From Monocercomonoides exilis (Eukaryota; Preaxostyla; Oxymonadida; Polymastigidae): DNA of 64,000 nt. The stretch covers positions 686,501 to 750,500 of the forward strand of contig LSRY02000027.1 in the NCBI GenBank assembly GCA_001643675.2, in the 5' to 3' direction. This document shows positions 26,137 to 37,555 of the stretch, piece by piece; the stretch's first letter is position 1, and every line of letters begins with the position of its first letter. A program made the translations under genes and the position numbers. A model generated the notes under the pieces. The model was not told where the DNA came from, did not search any database, and worked only from the letters and a program-made list of their open reading frames with translations.

Positions 26137-26761
26137 ATGGCAAATACAGAGAATGAATATCCGCTTCGATTTTCTTGGACCGTTTCTATTGTTGAGGCAC
26201 CTAAGGCCATGAGATACCAAAGGAGTGAAGATGAATGGATGTCAAATGTGCATTTACTTTCAACAATTAGAACTCTTAAGCAATTTTGGCAGTTTGACTT
26301 GCTTATAAAATTGTAAACAATCATCATTTTACTAACATTTTCATTTATTATTCTATAGAGTGTGTCATCATATTCCAAAGCCATCAATTCTTCCTGCAAA
26401 GACGGTTTATTATATTTTCAAAGAAGGAATTAAGCCCGCTTGGGAATACGGAGATAACGTTGGTGGAGGAAAAATCATAATTTCGCTGAAGACTTCTCTT
26501 ATGAAAGCAGCAGGTGAAAAAATGTATTTTGATTTACTGCTTTTGATAATTGGAAATCAACTTTCGTCAGCTGATGATGTGTGTGGAATGATTTTCAAGA
26601 GGCATAAAGATGAAATTGAGATTTGGATAAAAAAAACTGCAAATAATCGCGCAATGAAAGCATCTATTATTGCCATTCTGAATGAGATCCTCACCTTGAA
26701 ATCAGAATTATTTAGATTATCTGAAAGCGATGTGACATATCGACCTCACGAACATTCTTAA
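26137..26761 (+). CDS. eIF4E: Eukaryotic initiation factor 4E (cap-binding)
   Basis: eIF4E binds the mRNA 5' cap and recruits eIF4G. Exon 1 is 26137-26291 and exon 2 is 26359-26761. The 67-base intron starts GTTTGA, holds a perfect TACTAAC branch-like heptamer at 26330-26336 and ends TATAG. The join in phase 2 gives FWQVCHHI, matching the family FWxxYNHI. The protein is 185 residues. Cap-stacking Trp34 (EDEWMSN, human Trp56) and Trp80-Glu81 (KPAWE, human Trp102-Glu103) are present, as are Trp51 (human Trp73, the eIF4G/4E-BP contact), DDVCG and Trp141 (IEIW, human Trp166). Human Trp113 is replaced by Ile91 and the RFWLE segment by MYFDL. The first ATG in frame after an upstream TGA is at 26137. 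It starts 83 bases after GCN1 ends. A divergent class of the 4E family is possible. Confidence 0.93.
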
Positions 26762-27237
26762 GGAGGAGAGAGAGATGATAATCTTTATATATTCTGATCA
26801 TTAGCTATTTCCCCATTCATTTCACAGTTGGGAATCATTTCACTCATCATCCTACCTTTTATAAGTTTTATTTTTAGAATTTGATTTAAATTTTAATTTA
26901 AATTTTGAATTTTTTAATTTTTTTTTAGAAAAAATATTTAGTTAGTCTCAAAATCAGTTCACTGAATTTTTAATGAGTCGAATTTGTATTTTGTCGTTTT
27001 ATGCTTGGCGCGATGAAAGTTCGAAATTTTATTTTTCTTATCTTTTTTTTTTTTATTTATTTAAATAAAAATCGGTATTTATGTTAACTGCAAAAGTTTT
27101 GAATAACCGTTGATGCAATAACAAAGATAAAAAGAAATTAAAACTGAATGCACTCAATTAAATCACAGCGCAAAAAAATATTGGTGATCTTTTTCCCATG
27201 CTTCTTATTTTTTAAGTTGTGCACTATATTTTGAAGA
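26762..27237. other. Intergenic region between eIF4E and 5-phosphatase
   Basis: About 476 bases of AT-rich sequence lie between two genes on the same strand. The region should hold the eIF4E 3' end and the 5-phosphatase promoter. A T-run near 27042-27053 is visible. I recognise no gene or structured RNA. Confidence 0.55.
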
Positions 27238-30200
27238 ATGACAGAGCCAAAGAAGCGTGACAGCCTTTTGTATGAAAATGCATTCACTTATATAATGTTT
27301 TATAATGAATCTGATGATTAATAAATTTGTAATTTTTAAAAGAATGTTCTTTGGAACTTGGAATGTTGGCACACTTCCACCGCCTCCAGACATATCAGAA
27401 TTTTTGCGAACAGATCTCACAACTTGCGACTTTTATGCTATTTCACTTCAAGAAGTTGTTCCTCTGAAAAGTATGCGATTTGCATTCAGAATCATTAAAA
27501 TAATAATTTTAATTTAACTGTGATACCAAGTGTCAAGCATGCTTCGGGAAAGTGATAACTTAAACAAATGGGAAAATAAAATATTATCCGAGATACAAAA
27601 TGATTTTTGTCTTGTTTGCATTTTGAAATCTCAAAATTTTTAAATTTACTGAAATTTTTATTTATTGTTCATTTAGATGGTGTCAAAACAACTATTTGGA
27701 CTCACGCTGTCAATATTTGCTAGAAAGAGTCTAATGCCATTTATTACTGATGTACAGATACAAACGGTTTCATGCGGAATAATTGCTCTTGTTGCAAATA
27801 AAGGAGCAATTGTCGTCTCTTTCTCATTATTTTCTCAACCTGTTTGCATCGTTGCAAGTCATCTTACAAGTGGAAGAGGTAATTTTGTATTATTTTAAAA
27901 ATTGTTTTTATATGTTTTCCTTTACTTTTTTCACAAAAAAATACACAGAAAAATCAAAGCGTAGGAAAGAAGATTTCGATAAAATTGTACGAGATGTAGC
28001 GTTTAAATCTCCAAAGCTCAAGCTTCTAAGTCACGCAGCAGTCTTTTGGCTTGGGGACTTGAATTATCGCGTTGACAAATGCCTCAAACCAAAAGATATT
28101 GAGGAAATGCTGCTGAACGATAAAGTAGATGATTTGTTTGCATACGACCAGCTTATCCAGCAGAGAGAGAAGAACGAGGCATTTGAGGGCTTCCAAGAGA
28201 TGGGAATCACATTTGGCCCCACGTATCGCTACGACGATGGGACAGATATTTTTGATACTTCGTATGTGAATAAAGATTGATTGAAGGGGAGATGTGTTAT
28301 TTGTTCTTTTTACGAAAAAAAAGATGATGCTCATATTGCTAATCTTTTTTATCTTGTTTTGTAATTATTGATTCTCTGTTAGTGAAATTGAAAAGATAAA
28401 TAAAAATTGCTTATGTATTCTTTCGTCTTTATTTTCATTGTTCTTTTTTGAATTTTTGCTTTTGTGTTATTTCTGATTAATTCAATTTTATAAAATGAAA
28501 AATAATCTTTTTTTTTTTTTAATTTATTTATTTTTATTCATATAACAATTCATATTTTTTTTTTCCCCTTCTTCATTTTATTAGACACAAGCTGCAGCAG
28601 CCAGCGTGGTGTGATCGAGTCATGTGGCGTATCATTCCACAGAATGAAGCTAATCCTCTTCTGAAAGAGAAAGAAAAGGAGAAAGAGAAGAAGACAATAA
28701 ACTCACAGAACTCAAATGGATTGTCTTCTTTCCATTCAGTGAGTGAGAGGAAATCTATATCAACTTTTCCTATTCCTTCTCAAACCACGTCATCATCATC
28801 ATCATCTTCTTCTTCTTCTTCTTCTTCTTCTTCTTCTTCTAATTCATCTTCTAATTTATCTTCATCTTCTGCTCCATCTTCTTCACCTCCTTCTCTTTCT
28901 TCCGACAAAACACCATCACTTGCAATGTCTCCACCAGCCACACAAAAACAGTCATTAACATCTTCCTCTTCCTCTTCTTCAACATCATCTCCTGCTTCCT
29001 CTTCTCCCTCTCCCTCTCCTTCTCCATCATCCTCTTCTCCTTCAACCTCAACCTTATCCTCCTCCTCCTCCTCCCCTCCATCATCGTCATCCACACATCA
29101 TCTCTCTCTCCCTCTTCCCAGTTCTTCTCATTTCTCTTCCTCTCCTTTCAGTGCCAATCTCTCCACTCCTCATGCTTCTTCTCCACTTCGCACTTTCAAC
29201 CCCAGACGTATCTCTACAAGCACTATACCCACAAACACTAATTCTTCTTCTTCCTCTTCTTCTTCTTCTTCCACTTTCTCTTCATCTGCTTCTATGACTC
29301 CTTCAAAGATTGGACATTTCTCTTCTTCTTTTGCTTCTTCGCCTACATCTTCCTCTGCTTCTTCTTCTTCATTAACAACAACAACAAATTCTTCTTCTCC
29401 TTCTCCTTCTTCTTCTTCTTCTTCATTCTCTGCCCTCTCTTCCTCAACAGTAGCTGCAGTGACTGACAATCCATTCATCAGATCTGCTCCTTCTTTTTCT
29501 TTTGCCGGCAGCGATGACAATGTGAAAGTGAGGCAAAGAGCATTAACTCTGTCTGTTACTTCAAGTTATTCTTCTTCTTCTCCTTCTTCTTCTTCGAATT
29601 CTTCGAATTCTTCAGCTTCAACTTTGTTTTCTCCTTTCTCTTCCATATCACCTCCATCAAGAGCTGCCTCTTCATCATTTAATTTCTCATCATCAGCTTC
29701 TTCTTCTTCTAATTCAAAAAGCAATTCTTCTTCTTCTTCTTCAACTTCAACAGAAAAATCTTCATCAAATGCATCTTCTGAAAGTTCTGAAGCAGAATCA
29801 TCATCTTCTAAACCAATATCTCCAACATCACCAACTGCAACAACATCATCAATAACATCATCCTCATCATCTTCTCCTTCTCCTTCTCCTTCTTCTCCTT
29901 CTCCTTCTCCTTCTTCTCCTTCTTCTAATTCATCATCTTCTTCACCTTCCCCTTCTTCTCCTTCTTCTCCTTCCTCCACCACCTTATTAACTGCCACTTT
30001 TGCTCCAGTTTCGCCCAAACCTTCTCCAAAAGTCATATCTTCTCCTTCTCTCACCCCAATCCCCTTCCAAAGATCACCCCCAATAAAAAGCCAGCCTCAT
30101 ACAGCACTTCCAAGCAGCTCAACAACTGTCTCTCTGCTCTCTTCGACTCGTATGTCGCATTCTGGATTCTCGCCTGCTAAAGTTAGTGTGGTTGTTAGTC

Positions 30201-30631
30201 CAACTGCTGCAAGTACTTCGTCAGTGTTGTCATCATCATCTTCTTCTTCTTCTTCGTCGTCGTCGTCGTCTTCTTCTTCTTCATTTACTGCTTCTGCTTC
30301 ATCAACAGCAACAAATACAACAAATACATCACAAAATATTAATTCCACAGAAAATGCATCAACTTCATCAGATGTCATATGTGATCAGTCAATGAGCATA
30401 GCACCAGAGCCATTGGATGTGGCAGCATTAGAGCAGCAGACGAGTAAAGATGGAAATTCTGAACAATCAAAGGATCCTTCTTCTTTATCTTCTTCTTCTT
30501 CAGATTTGAATTTGAATTTGGATAACTCAAACAAGCAAAATACAGATGCTTCTTGTATTACCAAAGAAACCAATGAATCTGAGCATAAAGAATTAACCAT
30601 ATCATCTTCAACAACTTCCTCCTCCTCCTCC

Positions 30632-30663
<32 letters not shown>

Positions 30664-33600
30664 TATTGAGATACCCACTCAAGAGCTGCCAACAATAGCA
30701 GCTGCATCCACTTCACCTTCTGCTCTGTCAGTTAGCAGTGTGCATTCACCTTCACAAGATTTTGGAGCATTCAATGAAATAGAAATGGCAAATGACAAAA
30801 TCGTGTCTGAAGCTGAAGAAGCATCTAAAGATGATGAGAAAGCAGAAGATGGACAAAGTTCTGATGATGTGTTGAGTGATGGTAGAATTGGAAAAGAAAA
30901 TAAAACGAATGAGAAAATAGCAAATGATGTTGATAAGTTAGATGGAACACACAAAGATGCAGTTGATGTTTTAGAGGAAAGAAAGATTTCAGTTGATTCA
31001 TCTGGTATTGATAGTGTTAGCAATGTGATGCTACCACTGCCAACTGATGAGGCATTTTCTAAGTCATTTTCAGATGCTGTTGAAGATTCACACACAATGA
31101 TTGAGAAAAAAAACAAAACAATTTCTGTATCAGAAGATAAAATTCAAGGTGATGTTTCAAATGTTCATAATAATGCAAATGAATCAGAAGACAAAGCAAA
31201 AGATGAGAGTGCGAAGGAACAAGACGATTCAAATGAAGTGAAAATTGTTAAAGAGAGCCATTCAGAGAAAGAAAGCATAGAAAATAAAAACAAAACAGAA
31301 TTAGAGTCAGAATTAAGTGAGACGTTAATAAAAGATGAGAAGGAAGGCTCAACAAATGATAGAAAAGAAGAGGGGGAAAAAGCAGAAGGAAAAGAAGGCA
31401 AAGAAGAATTGAAAGAAGAAGATGATGAGATGTCTGAGTCAACGATTGAAGAGTCAAGTGATGGCGAATATTCAGACAATGACGAGTTTGAGATGAGCTA
31501 CAGCGATTTTGATGACTATTTCAATGAAGACGATGATGAGGATGATGACGAGGAAGAGGAAGAAGAGGAAGAAGAAGAAGAAGAGGAGGAGGAGGAGGAG
31601 GAGGAGGAGGAGGAAGAGGAAGTTGAAAACGTAAAGGAGGAGAAAGAAATCGAAAAAGAGAAAGAAACTGAAGATTTATCAGGAGATAAAGCATCCAACG
31701 CAAACACATATGAAGACAACGAAAAGCCTTCTGAAAGTTCTTCTTCTTCTTCTTCTTCTTCTCTAGCAAAGGAAGAAGAAGAAGAAGAAAAGAAATCAGA
31801 GTCAAATAAAGCATCAGCTAATCCCATCAACACACCCGAAACTGACAAGCATCTCACCCAAACACCACACAAAGCAAAGCCCAAAAAGACAGCCAACAGC
31901 TCATCTTCCATTGGAGAATGCAACAAATCTCAAAAGACATCACACATTCGGAAGAAGCGCAAGTACGGCCTCAACTCCGACCGGTGGCGGAAGAAGCTTC
32001 TGGAAGACCTGCTGTTCATTGAGTCGTTAGAGGAGAAGCAGCAGAAGGGGACAATCATTCTCTTTACCACTCCGTTCTTGCAGTCACGACGCCCGCCTCA
32101 GCCTCCTCCGTCTCTTTTAAGCAGCTCACGATTCACTGAATCGCTTCCCCCGCCTGTTCCGTTGCAGAGCGGAGGGAGTGAGCAAAACGAGAAGTTTGTG
32201 TTGAGACAGGCTGGGTTTGGACAAGTAGGGCAGAGGAATTCGGAGTCTTTGGGGTCTTCTTCTTCCTCCTCCTCCTCCTCTTCTTCTGTGTCAAAATCAG
32301 GGGGTTCTTCAGAAGATGGTACTGGCGTACTAAATTCAGGGATAATGTCGATGTCTCCTATTCCCTCAGCTCCTTCGTCTTTGCCCATTGCAACACCTGC
32401 TTCTGTGTCTTCACTCGGGGCAAGTGGCAAGCTATTCACTGCACCTCGTGCTGCATCACTTTCTTGTGCTGCTCTTTCATCATCATCATCTTCTTCTTCT
32501 TCTTCCTCATCCTCATCCTCCTCTATTTCTTCTTCTTCCTCTTCTTCTTCTTCGATGATTCAGTCAGAATCAGCCTCCAACTTCCGCCCACGCTCTGCCT
32601 CTCTCGCTGCCATTGCACCTAATTCCTTGTCTGTGAGCACATCCAATGAATTGTTTGAGAGCAATTCTTCTGTCTCTTTGTCTCTCTCTGCCCAATCATC
32701 ATCCTCCTCCTCCTCCTCTTCTTCTTCTTCTTATTCTTCTTCCTCTGAGAAGAAGAGCTTTCCTCATTCTGCTTCTAATAACTCACTGGCGAGCTATCAA
32801 AGTGCCAACCTTCTGTTTGATTTTGCACCCGTTGTGCATTCAGGCAGTGTTCAGGATGTGGCGAAAGTTGATCCTTTCGCATTGAATGAGAAATATGACA
32901 AGTTAATAAGCAAAGTTAATGAAATTGCTTCGCCAACAATGGAGAATGCTGCTAATCCTGATGCAACCGTTAAATCTCCTTCAACAGTTTCTTCTTCTTT
33001 GTTATCTTCGTCTCCATCTCCATCTCCTTCTTCATCCTCTTCCTCTTTTCTAACCCTCTCCAAGTTATCCGTTTCACAATCTTCCCAGGTGTCTTCAAAT
33101 TCTGTTTCTTCTTCTCTTTCCTTCAGTCCAATAACCACATCAACCACTTCTCAGTCTGCTGGCTCTTCTGCCCACTCGCTTCATCCACCTGTATCCCCCT
33201 CGTTTTCTTCACTATCGCGTCCTTCCTCTTTCCCTCCTCTTTCTATTTCAACAACCTCCTCATCATTGAAGTCTTCTTTGCTCGGAGCCAATCTTTCAAC
33301 CACTCAATCTCCTTCACAGTCAACAGCAACTACTTCTTCTTCTTTTTCTTCTGCTCTTGTTCCTTCACCAGGCAACAACATCGCCTTAAAACTGATTCCA
33401 CTCAGCTATGAGAAGCACCAGCTGTACAACCAAAGCGATCATCGCCCTGTTTCTGCTGTGTTTCGCCTGTTTCTCTCTCCGCCGCTGCTTCCGTCAGACA
33501 TCTCTGTCTCAATCTGTGAATCTGCTAAACACCTGCCAAGTAGATCACCGTCAATTATGGCTGCATCTCAGCTGCCTTCTCCTTTCTCTTCTCTTTCTTC

Positions 33601-34930
33601 CTTCTCTCCTTCCATTCAAAGCAGCACTACTCAAGCAACAACAGCATCATTATCATCATCATCATCAACTCTGCCTTCACCCAATCAAAATCAGTCTTCT
33701 CTTTCTTCTATCAACGCACAATGCTTCAGTTCATACGAGGCATCTGAGCAGGCGAGTCTGGGCTTTCCTTTGGAGAGCAACCGGATTGTGTCGACGGAGG
33801 AAAGAGTGAGACATCTGCAGGACGAGAAGCAGAGAGAGGCAGACGAAGACACCTCGTTCTCGTTTATGGGCACAGATGCTGGGAGCAATGGTGGTAGCAA
33901 TAGCAATAGCAGTAACAGTAGTAATAGTAATAGTACTAGTAGCAGTGGTGGCGGAGGAGGTGTTAGTGGTAGCAGTAACAGAAGCAGTGGAGGAAATGCC
34001 AATGTGAATACGAATGCAAATATGAATGTGAATGCGAATGTGAATGGAAGTGGAAGCAATAATAGTAACAATTGTAAAGAGAACAGAAAGGATGGAGGAA
34101 AAGAAAGCAGCAGTGTTCTGTCAGAAGCAGAAAGCGATGTGGAACGAGAGAGTCTTCTTCTGAAGGAGCTGTGGATCACTGAAAGACGGTGGCTGTATGC
34201 AGAAATGAAGGAAAAGGGGATTCCGCTGTCGAAGGACGAGGCAGCAGAAGCAGACCTTTTTGAGGAGATAGAGAAGGAGTATTTGGCAGAAACAGAAAGG
34301 AGGCAAAGGGAAGTGGAGGAGAAAGAAAAGGAGATGGAGAAATCAAAGGAAAACGAGGAGAAGCTGAAAAAAGAGCAGGAATTGAAAGATTCGAAAGATG
34401 ATCTCAGACCCCCATCACCTCTCAATCCATCATCTTTGCAGCCAACTGCTTCTCCATTGCCATCATCATCTTCTACTACTACTTCTTCTTCTTCCAATGC
34501 CACATCAGCCAGCCAGCAGTCAGCTCTGCGTGCTTTAGCTCAGTTCCAGCCAGCCAACAAGGTTAAGGGGAGTCTGTCTCTTTCACTGCCATCGTCTCCC
34601 TTTGCCAGCAGGAGTGGGATGCATCTTATTCGTCGTGTTCAGCCTGTCTTGTCTGAAGGAGGGGCTGCGTTTTTGGTTGATCCCCTTGCAATGCCTCATC
34701 CTTCGATATCTTCTTCTTCTTCTTCTTTATCACCAACGAGCAATACAACAACATCAGCACAGACAATGCCACCGAGGCCTTTGAGCACTTGGCATTCGCT
34801 TCTGCAGTTTTGGCCGAATTATCGTGGCACTTTGCGTGATGGGCAGCATGCAGTGAAGGATGGAATAATAGAGAGACGACACATAATGGAAGAAAGAGAG
34901 AAGGAAAAAGAAAAAAAGGCTAATAAATGA
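27238..34930 (+). CDS. Inositol polyphosphate 5-phosphatase with split catalytic domain
   Basis: This enzyme removes the 5-phosphate from phosphoinositides or inositol phosphates. Exons: 27238-27296, 27343-27470, 27531-27613, 27677-27878, 27949-28261 and 28585-34930; phases agree and give 2,376 residues. All family motifs occur in order: GTWNVG, SLQEVVP, KQLFGL, ANKGAIVV, ASHLTSG, FWLGDLNYRV, ITFGPTYRYD, DTSHK, PAWCDRVMWR (about residues 267-277) and catalytic SDHRPV (from about residue 1879, base 33434). In ordinary family members the last two motifs are only some 20-30 residues apart; here about 1,600 residues intervene, all in one open frame. The insert is Ser-rich, with an acidic run and one more ordinary segment (31930-32110). 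A further tail of about 490 residues is Ser/Asn/Gly-rich then charged. No lipid-binding or SAC domain is evident, so substrate and location are unknown. Confidence 0.9.
28262..28584 (+). other. Long intron inside the 5-phosphatase catalytic domain
   Basis: This 323-base intron is the longest I see. Its donor is GTATGT, it has T-rich runs near 28508-28520 and its acceptor is TTATTAG. Removing it joins FDTS to HKLQQPAWCDR in phase 2, the expected order of the last two-thirds of the fold. If retained, the frame stops at TGA 28278-28280. Confidence 0.88.
28760..30670 (+). repeat. Serine-run microsatellite block (TCN repeats)
   Basis: This part of the 5-phosphatase insert is dominated by TCT, TCC and TCA codons in long runs, for example 28795-28841, 29237-29275, 30230-30288 and 30620-30664. 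They encode poly-Ser broken by Pro, Thr and Ala. The frame is never lost, so length changes are presumably in steps of three bases. On the other strand the same DNA reads as Glu/Asp-rich or Arg/Lys-rich open frames, which I treat as shadows. Confidence 0.9.
31522..31626 (+). repeat. Aspartate/glutamate run in the 5-phosphatase insert
   Basis: A near-pure run of GAT/GAA/GAG codons encodes more than 20 consecutive acidic residues. The block before it (about 30780-31520) is also charged, rich in Glu, Lys, Asp and Ser. Such acidic tracts are common in disordered nuclear or scaffold proteins; the role here is unknown. Confidence 0.88.
33886..34072 (+). repeat. AGY/AAY/GGN-type Ser-Asn-Gly repeat
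   Basis: This tract encodes Ser, Asn and Gly runs with AGC/AGT, AAT/AAC and GGN codons, followed by alternating Asn-Val/Asn-Ala (AATGTGAATGCG-like units). It differs from every other Ser tract in the window, which uses TCN codons, so it arose from a different repeat seed. It lies just after the SDHRPV end of the catalytic fold. Confidence 0.85.
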
Positions 34931-36161
34931 GTTCATTCTATTTTGCTTTTCTAACTTTTTCTTTCACTTTGCTTTTCTTTTCTTTTCTTTCACTTTGCTT
35001 TTCCTATTCTTTTCCTATTCTTTTATATTTCTATTTTTTTTCTTTTTTATTTGAACAAAAGAATGAAATTCGAAATGAATATTGATTGGAGTTTATTAAT
35101 GGTTTGGTTGTATCTGTTATTTATAGGAGTTTTTTTTTTTTATTATTTTCAGAGCAGCGTTTAGTTTAATGTTTTTATGGCTTTATTAGAGAAGAGTTAT
35201 CTTTGATAGCATTGATTTTCTAATTCACACTTTGAACTGTTTCATTTATCCGAAGTTTATCCGCTTTGATTGTATTGTTTCTTTCTTTTTTTCAAAAAAA
35301 AAAAAAATAATACGAATTTGTTACAAAAAATGAAGTTTGATTATTTTTGCATTTCTTTTTTTCGACTCATGTGTTTATTATACGTACCAAATTTTTTTGT
35401 TCTTAACTTGTTTTGAATCTGTTGTGAATCATGATTTTTGTGTGCAATAAATGTTTTTCTTTCTTTTTATTATTATTATTATTATTTTATTTAATGTTGT
35501 TAGATTGGATAGAAATGTTAAAGTTTCGATGTCATATCATTTTATTCTTGAATAAATTTTTCATACAGCGATTTGTTCTTTTTATACGATAAAAATGAAA
35601 AAAATCACAAATTGAATGAACTTCATCAATAGATAATTCTGAAGCTATTTACGAATTGCTTTTATCTTTCACTGAAATTCAAATTGCAAACAGTGAAAGA
35701 TAGAGTATAAGGCACAAATTGAAAGATTGTTGAATTTCAAAATAGAATGCGAAAAATAGTTCAATGAAATTCTGTTTTATGTTTCGTTATCACATTGAAT
35801 GAAATGAAACGAAATTCGAAAATAAATACAATCAAAAACAAAAAGAGATATTTACGCAAGCAATTAATTGAAAATGATTAATTATGAGGCAATTAAAAAA
35901 AAGTTCAATCAATTGCTTGAAACGAAAATTGTTTGTAGGATATACAATTATTCAAAAACACCTGGCAAATGAAAAAGAACTTTAGAGCTCAACGCAAATC
36001 CAAACTCAAAAACCTAGCTGAAAAATGAATATTCCAAGAAAATAAAGACGCTATGAGAAAAGCATGTTTGGCAAAATTCAAATAATAATAGAAATATAAT
36101 TCCGAAATTGCCAAGTGTTAAAAAGTTTTTCAATATTCTTCAAAGGTGTAAGCTGAGCATT
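34931..36161. other. Gene-free region between 5-phosphatase and family gene
   Basis: About 1.2 kb lies between two convergently oriented genes. It begins with a pyrimidine-rich stretch holding two copies of 'ctttcactttgcttttc' (34961-34977 and 34987-35003). It also has T- and A-runs (35132-35141, 35297-35309) and an ATT run near 35467-35486. I see no coding frame with a recognisable motif and no tRNA-like element. Confidence 0.6.
34961..35003 (+). repeat. Short pyrimidine direct repeat
   Basis: The 17-base unit 'ctttcactttgcttttc' occurs twice, nine bases apart, in the 3' flank of the 5-phosphatase gene; the intervening and following bases are more CTTTT units. It is probably slippage-derived. 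A role in 3' end formation cannot be judged. Confidence 0.75.
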
Positions 36162-37555
36162 TTAAAAATCTCCATCTGGATCTTTGATTCGATTCATACC
36201 ATAAAAACCAATGAAGATATCTTCAAGCCCTTCTTCCTCTAACTTTTCAAGCATTTCTCTAAAAGGAATCTTTCTTTTTGCCAAATCGTTTCCCTTGTTC
36301 ATGATCTCCTTTGATTTGTATGAAAGCGAAGACAAAAGACACAGAATATTATTTTTCTCCAAAAAGAAACTTCCGGCAATCATCCTCTCCCATATATATA
36401 AAAATGTCTTCACGTGAGAGTCAACAAATTCGTCATCCAATGTAGATTTAGTCATATACTCCAAAATGCAATCAATAGCTCCACCTTTTAACATATCGTC
36501 TATGCTAACGATGGTTGATATTGCCATCGTTTGAAAAAGGTCCATGACCTTTAAATGCAATTCTCTGCAATTATCATTTGCTGCTCTATATATGTTCACA
36601 AGACATGAAATAAATTCATCGAATTCGACTGCTCTTTTAAAATTTTTGCTATAAATATATTTATCAAATTTTTCGATCCATCTCTTAATTACGAACTCTT
36701 CATTTATTTCTTTTTCCTTCTTTTCTTCTTCCCTGCAACAAAGACATCTTCCTAGTTCTGTTAATTCCTTTGTAGCTTCTATTACAATGTCAAACTCGAG
36801 TTCATATTTCTTTTGTCTCAAATTTCTTCCTGTCATGCAGCCCTTCAGGAGTATCAAAGCAGATTGATAAGCAAGATGTGTTAGGTTGTGGTGTTGACGA
36901 TGATGAAGAAGAATTTCTATAAGCTCTTTTTCATGCTCTTCTTTTTCAACCTGTGATAAAGAAAATAAATAATCAAATAAATAAAATGTAAACAATTTAT
37001 TAATGTCCATACTGTATAAGGAAAAATATTACTCAAAGGGAGCAATGCCATTTCGACTTCCTTTTGCACTTCCTCGCTTTCTTCTTTGTTCGAAGCAGCC
37101 CGTAAAATATAGTGAACGACAATCTTTAGCACATCATCTGGAACAAAGTGTTTGCGTTCTAAAAGAGCAAGATAGCATTCGCAAAGATCAGTCAGCAGCT
37201 TTTCGTTCTTTTCTTCTTTTTTCTTCTCTTCATCAATAATCATCTTTTCGAACATATCAAGCAGTAAAGAATCACAAAAAGAAGAATTCCAAACGGCCTT
37301 CGACAATTTACGCCATCCGTAATGTTTCAATAATAAAAGAGCATTTTCTAACGATAATTTCTTTTCCTCTAGCATTCTACCAACACTATCAAATATAACT
37401 TTGAAAAAAGTAGTTCTCAGCTCTTCATCATCCATCTCATTTATTAATTCATTTATTTCATTTATTTTTTGTTTTTGTTCAGCAATGGAGCATTTGGCAA
37501 GAGAAAAAAACTTCACTAAAAAAAGAAGAAAATAAAATAAAAGAATAGCAATCAC
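36162..37555 (-). CDS. Lineage-specific helical protein (oxymonad-type family)
   Basis: The function is unknown. Two exons are clear: 37555-37013 and 36950-36162, joined in phase 0 across a 62-base intron (donor GTATGG, acceptor CACAG). The product is about 440 residues, all-helical in character and charged, with segments such as EQKQKINEINELI, EEKKKEEKNEKLL, QKEVEMALLPLSNI and LDDEFVDSHVKTFLY. I recall a large family of unnamed Monocercomonoides proteins with the same order of phrases, but that is memory and not a search. The 5' end is unsettled. The open frame has no ATG (it would begin GTG), and its first codons lie over a polypyrimidine stretch ending TTTTTTTAG, so a further intron probably precedes VKFFSLAKC and a short first exon lies upstream. 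The ARM/HEAT-like alternation of helices suggests a binding protein. Confidence 0.7.

Noticed and set aside
26360-26761. A separate small gene beginning MCHHIPKPS
   Set aside because: It is the second exon of eIF4E; joining it to the first exon restores FWQVCHHI and the full cap-binding fold.
28760-31900. Long minus-strand frames rich in Glu, Asp or Ser opposite the 5-phosphatase insert
   Set aside because: They are reverse readings of TCN and GAA repeats. The plus frame continues into the SDHRPV motif, so the plus strand is the coding one.
28622-34930. A separate gene starting at ATG 28622
   Set aside because: Codons just upstream (PAWCDRV) complete the 5-phosphatase motif and splice in phase to the preceding exon.
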